DNA from: Myxococcales bacterium
GTDB taxonomy: Bacteria; Myxococcota_A; Polyangia; Haliangiales; Haliangiaceae
Length of the DNA: 64,000 nucleotides
Direction of reading: 5' to 3'
NCBI GenBank assembly: GCA_016720595.1
Contig: JADKKI010000049.1
Span: 18,264-82,263 of the forward strand
The notes beneath the pieces were generated by a model. It ran no database searches, was not told the DNA's origin, and saw nothing but the letters and a program-made list of their open reading frames with translations. Made by a program: the position numbers and the translations under genes. This document shows positions 26,634 through 34,756 of this stretch, piece after piece. Within the stretch, counting starts at the first letter, position 1. Every line of letters starts with the position of its first letter.

Positions 26634-27872
26634 TTAGCTGCGGCGGCGGCGGGTGGTGAAGGCCAGACCGAACATGGCGAGGCCGAGGGCGAGGCCGCCA
26701 CCCGAGCCACCGGCGGCGCAACCACCGGTGATCTCGCTGGAGTCGTCACCAGCGGGGTCCGTACCACCACCCGGAGCGGGCGGCGGGGCCGCGCCCTTCT
26801 TGACCGTCACGGTGACTTCCTGCGTGGTGACGACGTTGTTGCCGGCGTCCGAGACCTCGACCTTGAGCTTGTGGAGGCCCTCGGAGAGGGTCGCCGCAGT
26901 CGTGAACGTGAACGGACCGGCGCCGGTCTTCATGTCGGCCTGGGTGCCGTCGACGAACAGCTTCGCGCCGGCGACCGCGATGTTGTCGGCCGCGTTGACA
27001 TAGACGCTGAACCCGGGCGGCACCGTGGTGTTCGCAGCGGGCGAGGCGATCGTGCCGGTCGGCGGCGTGGTGTCACCGGTCTTGGCGCCGAGGCGCTCGG
27101 TGAGGAGCGCGACCGAGTTCTGGTTCGCGCGGCAGGTCGAGCCGTTGATGCCGCACGGGCGAGTGACGTCCTCACCGCACGACGCCGTCTGGTTCTTGAA
27201 CGAGCGGTTGCCCGTGTAGTCGAGGTAGGTCATCGGGTCGGACGCGAGCAGCTCGTGGTCGAGGCCATACGAGTGGGCCACTTCCTGCGCCATGATCTCG
27301 CACGCGAGGCGGGCGTCGGCGGGGATGACGTTGGTGAAGGTGAAGACGATCGAGTTCTCGATCACCGAGCAATCCGAGGTGAACGGGGAAACGCCGGCGA
27401 CGCCGTTCGGCATGCCGAGCTGACCGGGCGAGCCACCGAACACGGCCTCGATGTGCTGCGCGGCGCCGGGGTCGGTCTCCGTGATCGTCACGTCGAACGG
27501 CGCGAACAGCTCCTTCATGCAGTTGACCGTCGCAGTCCAGGTCGCGGGGGCCACGTTCCACGCGGGGATCGTCGTGGCCTGCGTCGCGAGCGTGCTGCGG
27601 TTGGTGCGGGCGTCGTTGTTGCCCGGCTGCAGCGTCACGCCGTTCTTGTTGAGGTAGACGATCTTGCTCTGCGCGAGCGCGGTGACGCCGGGGGTGCCGG
27701 TGCCGGGCAGGTACTGCCGCGCGAACTGGAGGTCGTTGATGGTCGAGGGTCCCGCGACGATGTCGCCGTACGAGGCGGTGCCGGGAGCCTTGAGCTGACG
27801 AACCGCCGTGCTCTCCGCGCTGGCGAGGGCGGGGAGGAGGGTAACCAGGCTGCCGACCAGGAGACTGCGCAT
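26634..27872 (-). CDS. Metzincin-like secreted protein with altered zinc motif, Ig-like domain and MYXO-CTERM tail (copy 2)
   Basis: 412 residues from the ATG at 27872, which gives a clean signal peptide (ending ALASA). The N-terminal domain is paralogous to copy 1 and has the same motif change: QEVAHSYGLDH (Gln196, Glu197, His200, His206) with a DPMTY Met-turn-like segment. It differs by an inserted Ig-like domain (about residues 275-365, with LFVDGTQ and TVTVKKG), commonly used for surface or substrate contact. A Pro/Gly linker and the tail GGCAAGGSGGG, hydrophobic stretch and TRRRRS form a MYXO-CTERM signal. Transcription ends at a hairpin at 26576-26611. Active-site chemistry is uncertain. 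Confidence 0.78.
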   Translation of the reverse strand: MRSLLVGSLVTLLPALASAESTAVRQLKAPGTASYGDIVAGPSTINDLQFARQYLPGTGTPGVTALAQSKIVYLNKNGVTLQPGNNDARTNRSTLATQATTIPAWNVAPATWTATVNCMKELFAPFDVTITETDPGAAQHIEAVFGGSPGQLGMPNGVAGVSPFTSDCSVIENSIVFTFTNVIPADARLACEIMAQEVAHSYGLDHELLASDPMTYLDYTGNRSFKNQTASCGEDVTRPCGINGSTCRANQNSVALLTERLGAKTGDTTPPTGTIASPAANTTVPPGFSVYVNAADNIAVAGAKLFVDGTQADMKTGAGPFTFTTAATLSEGLHKLKVEVSDAGNNVVTTQEVTVTVKKGAAPPPAPGGGTDPAGDDSSEITGGCAAGGSGGGLALGLAMFGLAFTTRRRRS

Positions 27873-28055
27873 GGTGAGTGACAAATCCACGGATTGTGCC
27901 ACTCGGGTCAGTTGTCCCCAGATCCCTGGATCTTCGAGTTCAGGCAAGCGGTTACACGGAATTGCACAACTCGCGCATCGCCTGATTTCGGCCCTCGGAG
28001 TGGGGCCTTGCCGCGAGGAACGGAGCCTCGCCCCCCACGGTCGCCTACATCGGAG

Positions 28056-28346
28056 CTATCGCTGCTGGACGCCGTTGATCGAGACCGACACCGAGACCAG
28101 CGGATCGAGGCTTCCGCCACCGCCGCCAGGGGCTGGGCCGGGAGCGGGGCCGGGAGCCGCGCCACCACTGGGAGCGCCACCACCGCCACCGCCACCACCA
28201 CCGCCACCGCCGCCACTCTTCGCGGCGCCGATGATCCCGGCGACGCCGTTCATGATCGGGCCGGCCGCGTTCAACAGGCTGCCGAGGATGGCGCCGCCGG
28301 CGCCGCCGGTGACGAGGGAGAGATCGCGGGGGTCGATGGGCTGCAT
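28056..28346 (-). CDS. Small glycine-rich peptide with double-glycine leader
   Basis: 96 residues from the ATG at 28346, which has GGAG a few bases upstream. The start MQPIDPRDLSLVTGG ends in a Gly-Gly pair (residues 14-15) and matches the leader pattern L-S-x-V-x-G-G cut by C39 peptidase/ABC exporters. After the GG come a small hydrophobic, bacteriocin-like stretch (AGGAILGSLLNAAGPIMNG), a run of 13 Gly (residues 45-57), PAPG repeats and a polar tail. This suggests a secreted class-II-like peptide. No exporter, immunity or modification gene is adjacent. Gly codons in the run are plain trinucleotide repeats, so length may vary. A non-coding repeat is the alternative. Confidence 0.5.
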   Translation of the reverse strand: MQPIDPRDLSLVTGGAGGAILGSLLNAAGPIMNGVAGIIGAAKSGGGGGGGGGGGGGAPSGGAAPGPAPGPAPGGGGGSLDPLVSVSVSINGVQQR

Positions 28347-28463
28347 GGTGCTCCGGAGCAAGAGCAGCCTCTGTGCCACGCACAAGTCCGCGTGTTCATG
28401 CGCGGCGGGCCGCTCGATCTGTCGCTTCGAGAACGCAACCCGCGGGCGCCGGGACTCAGCCGA

Positions 28464-29777
28464 TCATCGCGCCGAGCACAGGGCCTCGAGCTCCTCGAGC
28501 TGCTTCGGGCAGCTCGCGGTCAGCACCTCGTTCCCATCCACGGTGATCACCACGTCATCCTCGATCCGCACCCCGATCCCGCGGAGCTCGTCGGGGACGT
28601 CGGGCGCGTCGTGCGCGATGTAGAGCCCCGGCTCGACGGTGATCACCATGCCGGCCTCGAGCGGCCGTGCCTTGCCGGCCTTGGTGTACGCGCCGACATC
28701 GTGGACATCGAGCCCGAGCCAGTGCGAGGTGCCATGCATGAAGAACTTGCGATAGGCCTGATCGGCCACGCGGTCCTCGACGGTGCCGGTCAGGAGGCCC
28801 AGCGACAGCATGCCCTCGGTCAGCGACTTCACGCAGTGTTCGTGCAGCTGGTCGATCGTCGCGCCGGGCGTGGCCAGCGCGATCGCGGCCTGCTGGGTGG
28901 CGAGGACGAGCTCGTAGACCTTGCGCTGAGCGGCAGTGAACCGGCCGCTCGCCGGCCACGTGCGCGTGATGTCGGCGGTGTAGTGGTCGTACTCGCACCC
29001 GGCATCGACGAGCACCAGATCCCCATCGGCGATCGCGGAGCGGTTGTCGATGTAGTGGAGGATCGTGGCGTTGTCACCGGCGCCGACGATCGTCGCGTAG
29101 CCCGGGCCGGAGCCGCCGGCCTTGCGGAAGGTGTAGTTGATCACCGCCTCGAGCTCGTGCTCGAACACGCCCGGGCGACCGAGCTTCATCGCGGCGACGT
29201 GCGCCTCGCCGGTGATCCGGGAGGCCTTGCGCAGGGCCACCAGCTCCTCGGGACGCTTGTGCAGCCGGAGCTCGTGCAACGCGGCGCGTGGATCCACCAC
29301 GCAGCGCGGCGGGCGCTTGCCTTTCTTCTCGGTCTTGCGCAGCCGCGCGATCGCGTGCGCGACCATCAGGTCCATCTGGTCGTCGAGGCCGAGCGAGTAG
29401 TGGAGCTCCTCGCAGTTCGCGATCAGCTCCCACATCCTCGACGGCAGCTCGGTGGCCGGGAACGCCGTATCCGCGCCGTAGGTGTGCTTCGCGCCCTCGA
29501 GCCCCGCGCGCCGGCCATCCCACACCTCCATCTCGGGATCGCGCGGGCGCACGAACATCACCACGCGCTCGGTCTCGGCGCCGGGGCGGAGGATCAAGGT
29601 CGCGTCGGGCTCGAGGAAGCCGGTCAGGTAGAACACATCCGAGTGCTGGCGGAACGGATGGAACGCATCGCCGTTGCGCAGCCGTTCGGGGAGTGATCGC
29701 ACCACCGCCACACCGCCAGGACCGAGCGCTTGCATGTATGCGTCACGGCGCGCGGCGAACACGGCGGGATCGAACAT
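28464..29777 (-). CDS. pepP: Xaa-Pro aminopeptidase (aminopeptidase P)
   Basis: Cleaves the N-terminal residue before proline; M24B metallopeptidase with two Mn ions, cytoplasmic. 437 residues from the ATG at 29777, the usual PepP length. The N-terminal AMP-N domain has RHSDVFYLTGF-like text (QHSDVFYLTGF). The metal ligands of the pita-bread domain are visible as DAGCEYDHYTADITR (two Asp), HGTSHWLGLDVHD (His), ITVEPGLY (Glu) and GVRIEDDVV (Glu). The preceding minus-strand stretch is the GG-leader peptide gene downstream, with a 117-base gap. No operon partner. Confidence 0.93.
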   Translation of the reverse strand: MFDPAVFAARRDAYMQALGPGGVAVVRSLPERLRNGDAFHPFRQHSDVFYLTGFLEPDATLILRPGAETERVVMFVRPRDPEMEVWDGRRAGLEGAKHTYGADTAFPATELPSRMWELIANCEELHYSLGLDDQMDLMVAHAIARLRKTEKKGKRPPRCVVDPRAALHELRLHKRPEELVALRKASRITGEAHVAAMKLGRPGVFEHELEAVINYTFRKAGGSGPGYATIVGAGDNATILHYIDNRSAIADGDLVLVDAGCEYDHYTADITRTWPASGRFTAAQRKVYELVLATQQAAIALATPGATIDQLHEHCVKSLTEGMLSLGLLTGTVEDRVADQAYRKFFMHGTSHWLGLDVHDVGAYTKAGKARPLEAGMVITVEPGLYIAHDAPDVPDELRGIGVRIEDDVVITVDGNEVLTASCPKQLEELEALCSAR

Positions 29778-29847
29778 GCGTCCAACATAGCGCACCCCGG
29801 ACGGCCGAGCGGCTGACGCGGCGGCACCGTCGCAGTAACGTCGCACC

Positions 29848-30819
29848 ATGTTCCGCGTAGCACCGACCATGCGCCTGTGCGTCCCCCTCCTCCTCCTCCT
29901 CCCACTCGTCGTCGGTGCCGGGCTGGGCATCGCTCACGCACAGCCCGCGCTCGATCAGGCGGCGATCCGGAAGGCGGTGGAGCCACACGTCCCCGAGATC
30001 CAGGCCTGCTACGAGGCGCACGTGGCGAAGCACCCCGACGCTCGCGGGAAAGTCGTCGCGAAGATCGCGATCGGGACCGACGGCAAGGTCACGACCGTGG
30101 CGGCGAGTGGGATCCATGCGGATCTCGAGACCTGCGTCGCCGCACGGATCAAGCTGTGGCGGTTCCCGGCGCACAAGGGGCCGGGGCCGGTCGCGGTGGC
30201 GTATCCGTTCGTGTTCACGCCCCCCGACGCCGCCCCCGCAGCCACGCCGGCCGCGAGCAAGACCGCTCCCGAGGTCGATCCGAAGCTGGTCGAGCTGTTC
30301 GAGCAGGCGGTCGCCAGTGCCAAGGCCGGCAAGCACGCGGAGGCGCTCGCGTCCTATCGGAAGATCCTCGAGACCCAGAAGAAGGGCAAGCTCGCCGCGA
30401 TCCCGCGGTTCCTCGCCACCACGCACCTGCAGGCGAGCTACGCGCTGATCGATCTGGGTCGCCTGAAGGATGCCAAGGCCGAGCTCAAGCTCGTGGACAC
30501 GGCGACGTTCAAGAAGCCCGCGCTCTATGACTACCAGTTCACCCTCGGCAACGTGCTCGGTGGCCTGGGCGAGCTGAAGCCGATGTTCTCGGCGTTCGTC
30601 GAGGCGATCTCTGTGGCCGAGGATCTCGATGACATGGACGTCCGACCGCAGGCGTGCTGGACGAAGATCCTCGCGTTCACGATGAAGGCGAAGGACTGGG
30701 CCTATCTCGACGAGGTCAGCGCGAAGGCGCTGCAGGTGGCCAAGGTGCGCGGCTGGAAGGATCTCGAGCTCAAGGCGTCCGTCTCGGCGTCCGAGGCGCA
30801 GAAGCACAAGCGCAAGTAG
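29848..30819 (+). CDS. Secreted AgmX/TonB-C-like and TPR domain protein
   Basis: 323 residues with a signal peptide ending around AHAQ. Residues about 30-120 form a TonB C-terminal/AgmX-PglI-type domain: IQACYEAHVAKHPDARGKVV, then KIAIGTDGKVTTVAASG and LETCVAARIKLWRFPA, the standard two-Cys version common in myxobacteria. A Pro/Ala linker precedes a C-terminal region of TPR-like helices (about 150-315). This links to gliding/outer-membrane AgmX homologs by domain only; the function is inferred, not known. An ATG seven codons later gives a better signal peptide and is an alternative start. It ends 1 base before the convergent VWA gene. Confidence 0.72.
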   Translation: MFRVAPTMRLCVPLLLLLPLVVGAGLGIAHAQPALDQAAIRKAVEPHVPEIQACYEAHVAKHPDARGKVVAKIAIGTDGKVTTVAASGIHADLETCVAARIKLWRFPAHKGPGPVAVAYPFVFTPPDAAPAATPAASKTAPEVDPKLVELFEQAVASAKAGKHAEALASYRKILETQKKGKLAAIPRFLATTHLQASYALIDLGRLKDAKAELKLVDTATFKKPALYDYQFTLGNVLGGLGELKPMFSAFVEAISVAEDLDDMDVRPQACWTKILAFTMKAKDWAYLDEVSAKALQVAKVRGWKDLELKASVSASEAQKHKRK

Positions 30820-30820
30820 C

Positions 30821-32479
30821 TCAGCGACGGCGGCGGCGGATCGTCAGGAGCACCGCGCCGAGCATCACCAGCCAGCCCGCGCTCGCCTTGCTCGACGAGC
30901 ACAGCATCACCGGCTCGGCGATGTCGTCGCCGTAGCCATAGCCGCCCTCGGGATAGTACGGGTCCTCGGCCTGCGGACAGCTCGCGAGGTTCGCGGGGGT
31001 CTCGGCGGTGGCACCGTGCGCGCGCAGGTTGCCGAGGTACTGGTCGATGAGGAGGAGATCCGCGGCCGTGTCGGGATCGGCGTGGCGCTCGTTCCAGGCG
31101 ACCGCGTTGATGCGCGTGGCGATCAGCGCCGCAGCCGCGCAGTTCGGATCGTAGCTCTGCGTCGCCTGGCGGAGGCCGACGAACAGGTTGTACATCGCGT
31201 AGCGCTCCGCCATCTCCGTGCCCGAGAGGTACGGGTCGTCGGGGGTGGCGAGTGGATCGGCCGCGTAGTCGAGGGACACCGACTGCGTGATCCGCTCCGT
31301 GGACCCGGGCGGCCGGTACGAGATCTTGAGGTCGGCGACCTTCGACGTCGCATCACCGGTGGGCGCGAGGTGGATGAAGATCATGCTGCCACCGCCGCGC
31401 CGGCCCTCGGTCGGGACCTGGCTGGTGCGGCTCGCGAGGAACACCGCGGGGATCGACATCGAACCGGTGGTGCCTTGCGAGGAGAACAGGCGGCTGCCGA
31501 CCGCCTCCTGGAACGTCCAGCCGGTGCCGGCGATGGCGTCGATCTTGATGTCGAGAGCGAGCGGCGACATGAAGAAGTCGAGCTCGTCGGTGAACACCTC
31601 CGACGCCGCCGCGCCGTCCTCGAGGAAGTAGTAGTTGCCAGCGCCGTTCTCGGCGAGACCGCGCATCAGCTCGACATCGAAGTCGCTGCCGACGCCGATG
31701 GTGGTGAGGCCGATGCCCTTGCCGATCCAGCCCTTCGCCATGTCCATGATCGCGGGACGCGAGGTGTTGCCTGCGGTCGCGAGGCCATCCGAGAGGAAGA
31801 TCACCCGGTTCTGCGTCTCGCTCTTGGGGTACTCGCCGAGCTGCAGGAAGCCGGCCTCGAGGCCCGCGTAGAGGTTCGTCGAGCCGCGCGGCTGGAGGCG
31901 ATTGACCGCGGTGTGCAGGTTCGCGCGGTCGAGCGTGGCGGTGAACGGCGCATCGGTGGTGACCACATCGTCGAACGAGATCAGCGACAGCCGATCCTCG
32001 GGGAGCAGGTTGTCGACCAGCGTGTGGAGCCCGACCTTGACCTTGTCGAGGCGACCGTCGGAGGCCATCGAGCCCGAGTGATCGACGACCACCACGAGAT
32101 TGAGCGGCAGCCGATGATACGTGGACGGATCGACGTTGGTGTTGACCGCGATCTGCAGCGTCGCCTGATGGGCGCCGGTCAGCCAGTCGCGGCCGACCGA
32201 CAGACCGGGCGTGAGGCACAGGGTGCCGCCGCAGGTGGTGGCCGGGGTCTGGTTGTAGTGCTCGTTGAAGAACCCGTTCGCATCGAGCGTGTTCGCCATC
32301 GGCAGCTCACCGCGATCGAGTGCGGCCCGGAATGCACCGATGTCCTGCGCGCCACCGAAGCTGACGTTGCCGCCGCCACCACCCGTGTCATCCCCGGCGG
32401 GAGCACCGGTCGATCCGGCGCAGGCCGCCGCAGTGAGGGTGGCGAGGGTGGCGAGGCGGAGAGAGAGAGGAGAGCGCAT
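30821..32479 (-). CDS. von Willebrand factor A lipoprotein with MYXO-CTERM-like tail (copy 3)
   Basis: 552 residues from the ATG at 32479, which exposes lipobox TAAAC (Cys20). A Gly-rich linker is followed by an N-terminal region and the VWA domain: MIDAS DHSGSM, later SDGLATAG; the family is different from the YfbK pair, with no DUF3520 region. About residues 440-490 show a helical segment (RYAMYNLFVGLRQATQSYDP). The C-terminus has Cys-Ser-Ser-Ser-Lys, a hydrophobic stretch and TIRRRRR, a MYXO-CTERM-like sorting signal, so the protein carries two anchor signals. A surface-adhesion or scaffold role is likely. Confidence 0.82.
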   Translation of the reverse strand: MRSPLSLRLATLATLTAAACAGSTGAPAGDDTGGGGGNVSFGGAQDIGAFRAALDRGELPMANTLDANGFFNEHYNQTPATTCGGTLCLTPGLSVGRDWLTGAHQATLQIAVNTNVDPSTYHRLPLNLVVVVDHSGSMASDGRLDKVKVGLHTLVDNLLPEDRLSLISFDDVVTTDAPFTATLDRANLHTAVNRLQPRGSTNLYAGLEAGFLQLGEYPKSETQNRVIFLSDGLATAGNTSRPAIMDMAKGWIGKGIGLTTIGVGSDFDVELMRGLAENGAGNYYFLEDGAAASEVFTDELDFFMSPLALDIKIDAIAGTGWTFQEAVGSRLFSSQGTTGSMSIPAVFLASRTSQVPTEGRRGGGSMIFIHLAPTGDATSKVADLKISYRPPGSTERITQSVSLDYAADPLATPDDPYLSGTEMAERYAMYNLFVGLRQATQSYDPNCAAAALIATRINAVAWNERHADPDTAADLLLIDQYLGNLRAHGATAETPANLASCPQAEDPYYPEGGYGYGDDIAEPVMLCSSSKASAGWLVMLGAVLLTIRRRRR

Positions 32480-32620
32480 GCCCTCTCCAACAGCAGCATT
32501 GGTGCCAGCCCCGGTCCGCGACGAATTCACGAGCCAGGATCAGGGCTTACGTTCGATCCCTGCTGAGGGCCACAAGGGCGCGCGGTTGCCCGTGATCCCC
32601 GAAGTCACGACATCGGTGTC

Positions 32621-32905
32621 CTACCAGCGGCACTCGGGGAACGCGGTCCGCGCCTCCGCCGTCGCGGCCGTGCACCACTTCTTCCCGTACTTGTCCTTCC
32701 AGTTCTTCGCCTGCTGCGTCGCGGGGCTGGTCCACAGCGCCTCGAGCCGATCAGCCTCGCGCGCGAGCTCGCTCCCGAGCTCCCCACCGAGCTGGTCGGC
32801 ACATGCGCGGCGGTGCGCGAGGTGCTCGTCGCACGCAGGCACGCTGGTCGCGGAGTGCTTGCAGGCACCGAGCGCGATCATCCCGAGCAGCGCGGCCCTC
32901 CACAT
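32621..32905 (-). CDS. Small Cys-containing lipoprotein
   Basis: 94 residues from the ATG at 32905. Signal peptide and lipobox ALGAC, then a compact helical domain with four further Cys residues (PACDEHLAHRRACADQ and GKKWCTAA ... FPECRW), so it may be disulfide-bonded in the periplasm. The family is not recognised. Its start lies only 25 bases from the divergent ggt start, with a shared GTATAC palindrome between. Confidence 0.68.
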   Translation of the reverse strand: MWRAALLGMIALGACKHSATSVPACDEHLAHRRACADQLGGELGSELAREADRLEALWTSPATQQAKNWKDKYGKKWCTAATAEARTAFPECRW

Positions 32906-32930
32906 GGCTTTGCAGTATACGTAGATCCGC

Positions 32931-34736
32931 ATGAGGTCCGCTCGACTGATCATCGCCGTGCTCGTCCTTGCGGCGTGCTCGCGCAAGGCACCACCCGCTC
33001 CTTCGAACGAGGGGCCCGGCAGCGGCAGCGGTAGCGGCAGCGCGAGCGCCGCTCCGTCGGCGGCGCCTCCCGATGCGGCGGTGGGGCCGAGCTATCGCAC
33101 CCCACAGTCGAGCGATCACGTCGAGGCCGCGGTGGCCGGGACTGGCAAGACATTCATGGTGGTGTCGGAGGCCGAAGCGGCGACCAAGGTCGGCAAGGAC
33201 ATCCTCGCCGGCGGTGGCAATGCGGTGGATGCCGCGGTCGCCACGGCGTTTGCGCTCGCGGTGGTGCACCCCACCGCCGGGAACATCGGTGGCGGTGGCT
33301 TCGCGGTGATCCGCGTGGCACCGGGCAAGGCGCTCGCGCTCGACTTCCGCGAGGTCGCGCCCGCGGCGGCCACCGCGGACATGTACCTCGACAAGGACGG
33401 CAAGCCGACCAAGGCCTCGCTGGTCGGGCACCGCGCCGTCGGCGTGCCGGGCTCGGTCGCGGGCCTGTGGGCCCTGCACCAGAAGCTCGGCAAGAAGCCA
33501 TGGAAGGAGCTCGTGGAGCCGGCGATCGCGCTCGCGCGTGACGGGTTCACCGTGGACGAGCACCTGCACCAATCGATCGTGATGCGCGCGAAGCAGCTCC
33601 TCGAGTTCCCGAAGACCGGCGAGATCTGGGTCCCCGGCCGCGTGCCGCGGGACACCGGCACCACGGTGTCGATCCCGCAACTCGCCGTCGCTCTCGAGCG
33701 GATCCGGGATCAGGGCGCAGATGGGTTCTACAAGGGGCAGACCGCGACGGCGATCGTCGACGAGATGAAGGCCGGCGAGGGGCTGATCACCGCCGCCGAT
33801 CTCGCGGCGTACCAGCCGGTGTGGCGCGATCCTCTGCGGTTCACGTATCGCGGCCACTCGATCGTCTCGATGCCGCCGCCCTCGTCCGGAGGGATCGTGC
33901 TCGCGATGACCGCGGGGATGTTCGAAGCGATCGACATCGGGAAGCTCGAATGGCACGGGCCCGAGCACGTGCACCTGCTCACCGAGGTGTGGCGGCGCGC
34001 GTTCGCGGCGCGCAACGAGCTGATCGGCGATCCGGCATTCGTGAAGGACATCCCGGTCGCCAAGCTGATGGGCAAGCCGTACCTCGACAAGCTCGCCGCC
34101 ACGATCACGCCGAACGCCACGCCCTCCAAGGACGTGGCCGCGCTCCTCGAGGGCAACCACACCACGAACCTGTGTGTCGTCGATGCGAGTGGGATGTCCG
34201 TCGCGATGACCACCACGCTCAACACCTCCTGGGGCAGCGGCGTCACCGTGCACGGCTTCTTGCTCAACAACGAGATGGACGACTTCACCGCGAAGCCGGG
34301 CTCGCCGAACGTGTTCGGCCTGGTGCAGGGCACCGCGAACAAGATCGAGCCGGGCAAGCGGATGCTGTCGTCGATGTCACCCTCGATCGTCGAGGACGGG
34401 AAGGGCGAGGTCGTGATGCTCGCGGGCGCCGGTGGAGGGCCTCGGATCATCACCGCCGTGTGGCAGACCCTCTCGAACGCGCTCGATTTCAAGCGTCACG
34501 CCGATGCCGCGGTCGCGCTGCCGCGGATCCACCACCAGCACCTCCCCGACAAGGTGTTCGTCGAGGCCGATTCGATCACCAGCGAGGCCGACGCCAAGCT
34601 CAAGGGGCTCGGCTACACCACGGACTTCAGCCCGTCACCGAGGGAGTTCGGCGCCGTCAACGCGATCGTGCGGACGCCCGCGGGCTGGGAGGGCGCGGCC
34701 GATCCTCGTGGCGGTGGCGCCGCGATGGGCGATTGA
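32931..34736 (+). CDS. ggt: Gamma-glutamyltransferase, lipoprotein form
   Basis: Hydrolyses or transfers gamma-glutamyl groups, for example from glutathione; N-terminal nucleophile hydrolase that self-cleaves in the periplasm. 601 residues. Unusually the signal is a lipoprotein one (LAAC, Cys16) with a Gly/Ser-rich linker to about residue 60. Conserved sites: GGNAVDAAVA, substrate-binding Arg in LDFRE (Arg140), the nucleophile Thr411 in NHTTNLCVVD where cleavage makes the two subunits, and GGPRIITAVWQ. Apart from the lipid anchor it is typical. The OmpA gene follows after a 20-base gap. Confidence 0.92.
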   Translation: MRSARLIIAVLVLAACSRKAPPAPSNEGPGSGSGSGSASAAPSAAPPDAAVGPSYRTPQSSDHVEAAVAGTGKTFMVVSEAEAATKVGKDILAGGGNAVDAAVATAFALAVVHPTAGNIGGGGFAVIRVAPGKALALDFREVAPAAATADMYLDKDGKPTKASLVGHRAVGVPGSVAGLWALHQKLGKKPWKELVEPAIALARDGFTVDEHLHQSIVMRAKQLLEFPKTGEIWVPGRVPRDTGTTVSIPQLAVALERIRDQGADGFYKGQTATAIVDEMKAGEGLITAADLAAYQPVWRDPLRFTYRGHSIVSMPPPSSGGIVLAMTAGMFEAIDIGKLEWHGPEHVHLLTEVWRRAFAARNELIGDPAFVKDIPVAKLMGKPYLDKLAATITPNATPSKDVAALLEGNHTTNLCVVDASGMSVAMTTTLNTSWGSGVTVHGFLLNNEMDDFTAKPGSPNVFGLVQGTANKIEPGKRMLSSMSPSIVEDGKGEVVMLAGAGGGPRIITAVWQTLSNALDFKRHADAAVALPRIHHQHLPDKVFVEADSITSEADAKLKGLGYTTDFSPSPREFGAVNAIVRTPAGWEGAADPRGGGAAMGD

Positions 34737-34756
34737 AAACGCGCTAACATCATCGG

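Noticed and set aside
28176..28216. CCACCG repeat considered as a CRISPR or other array
   Set aside because: It is the codon repeat of the poly-Gly run in the small peptide; no spacers.
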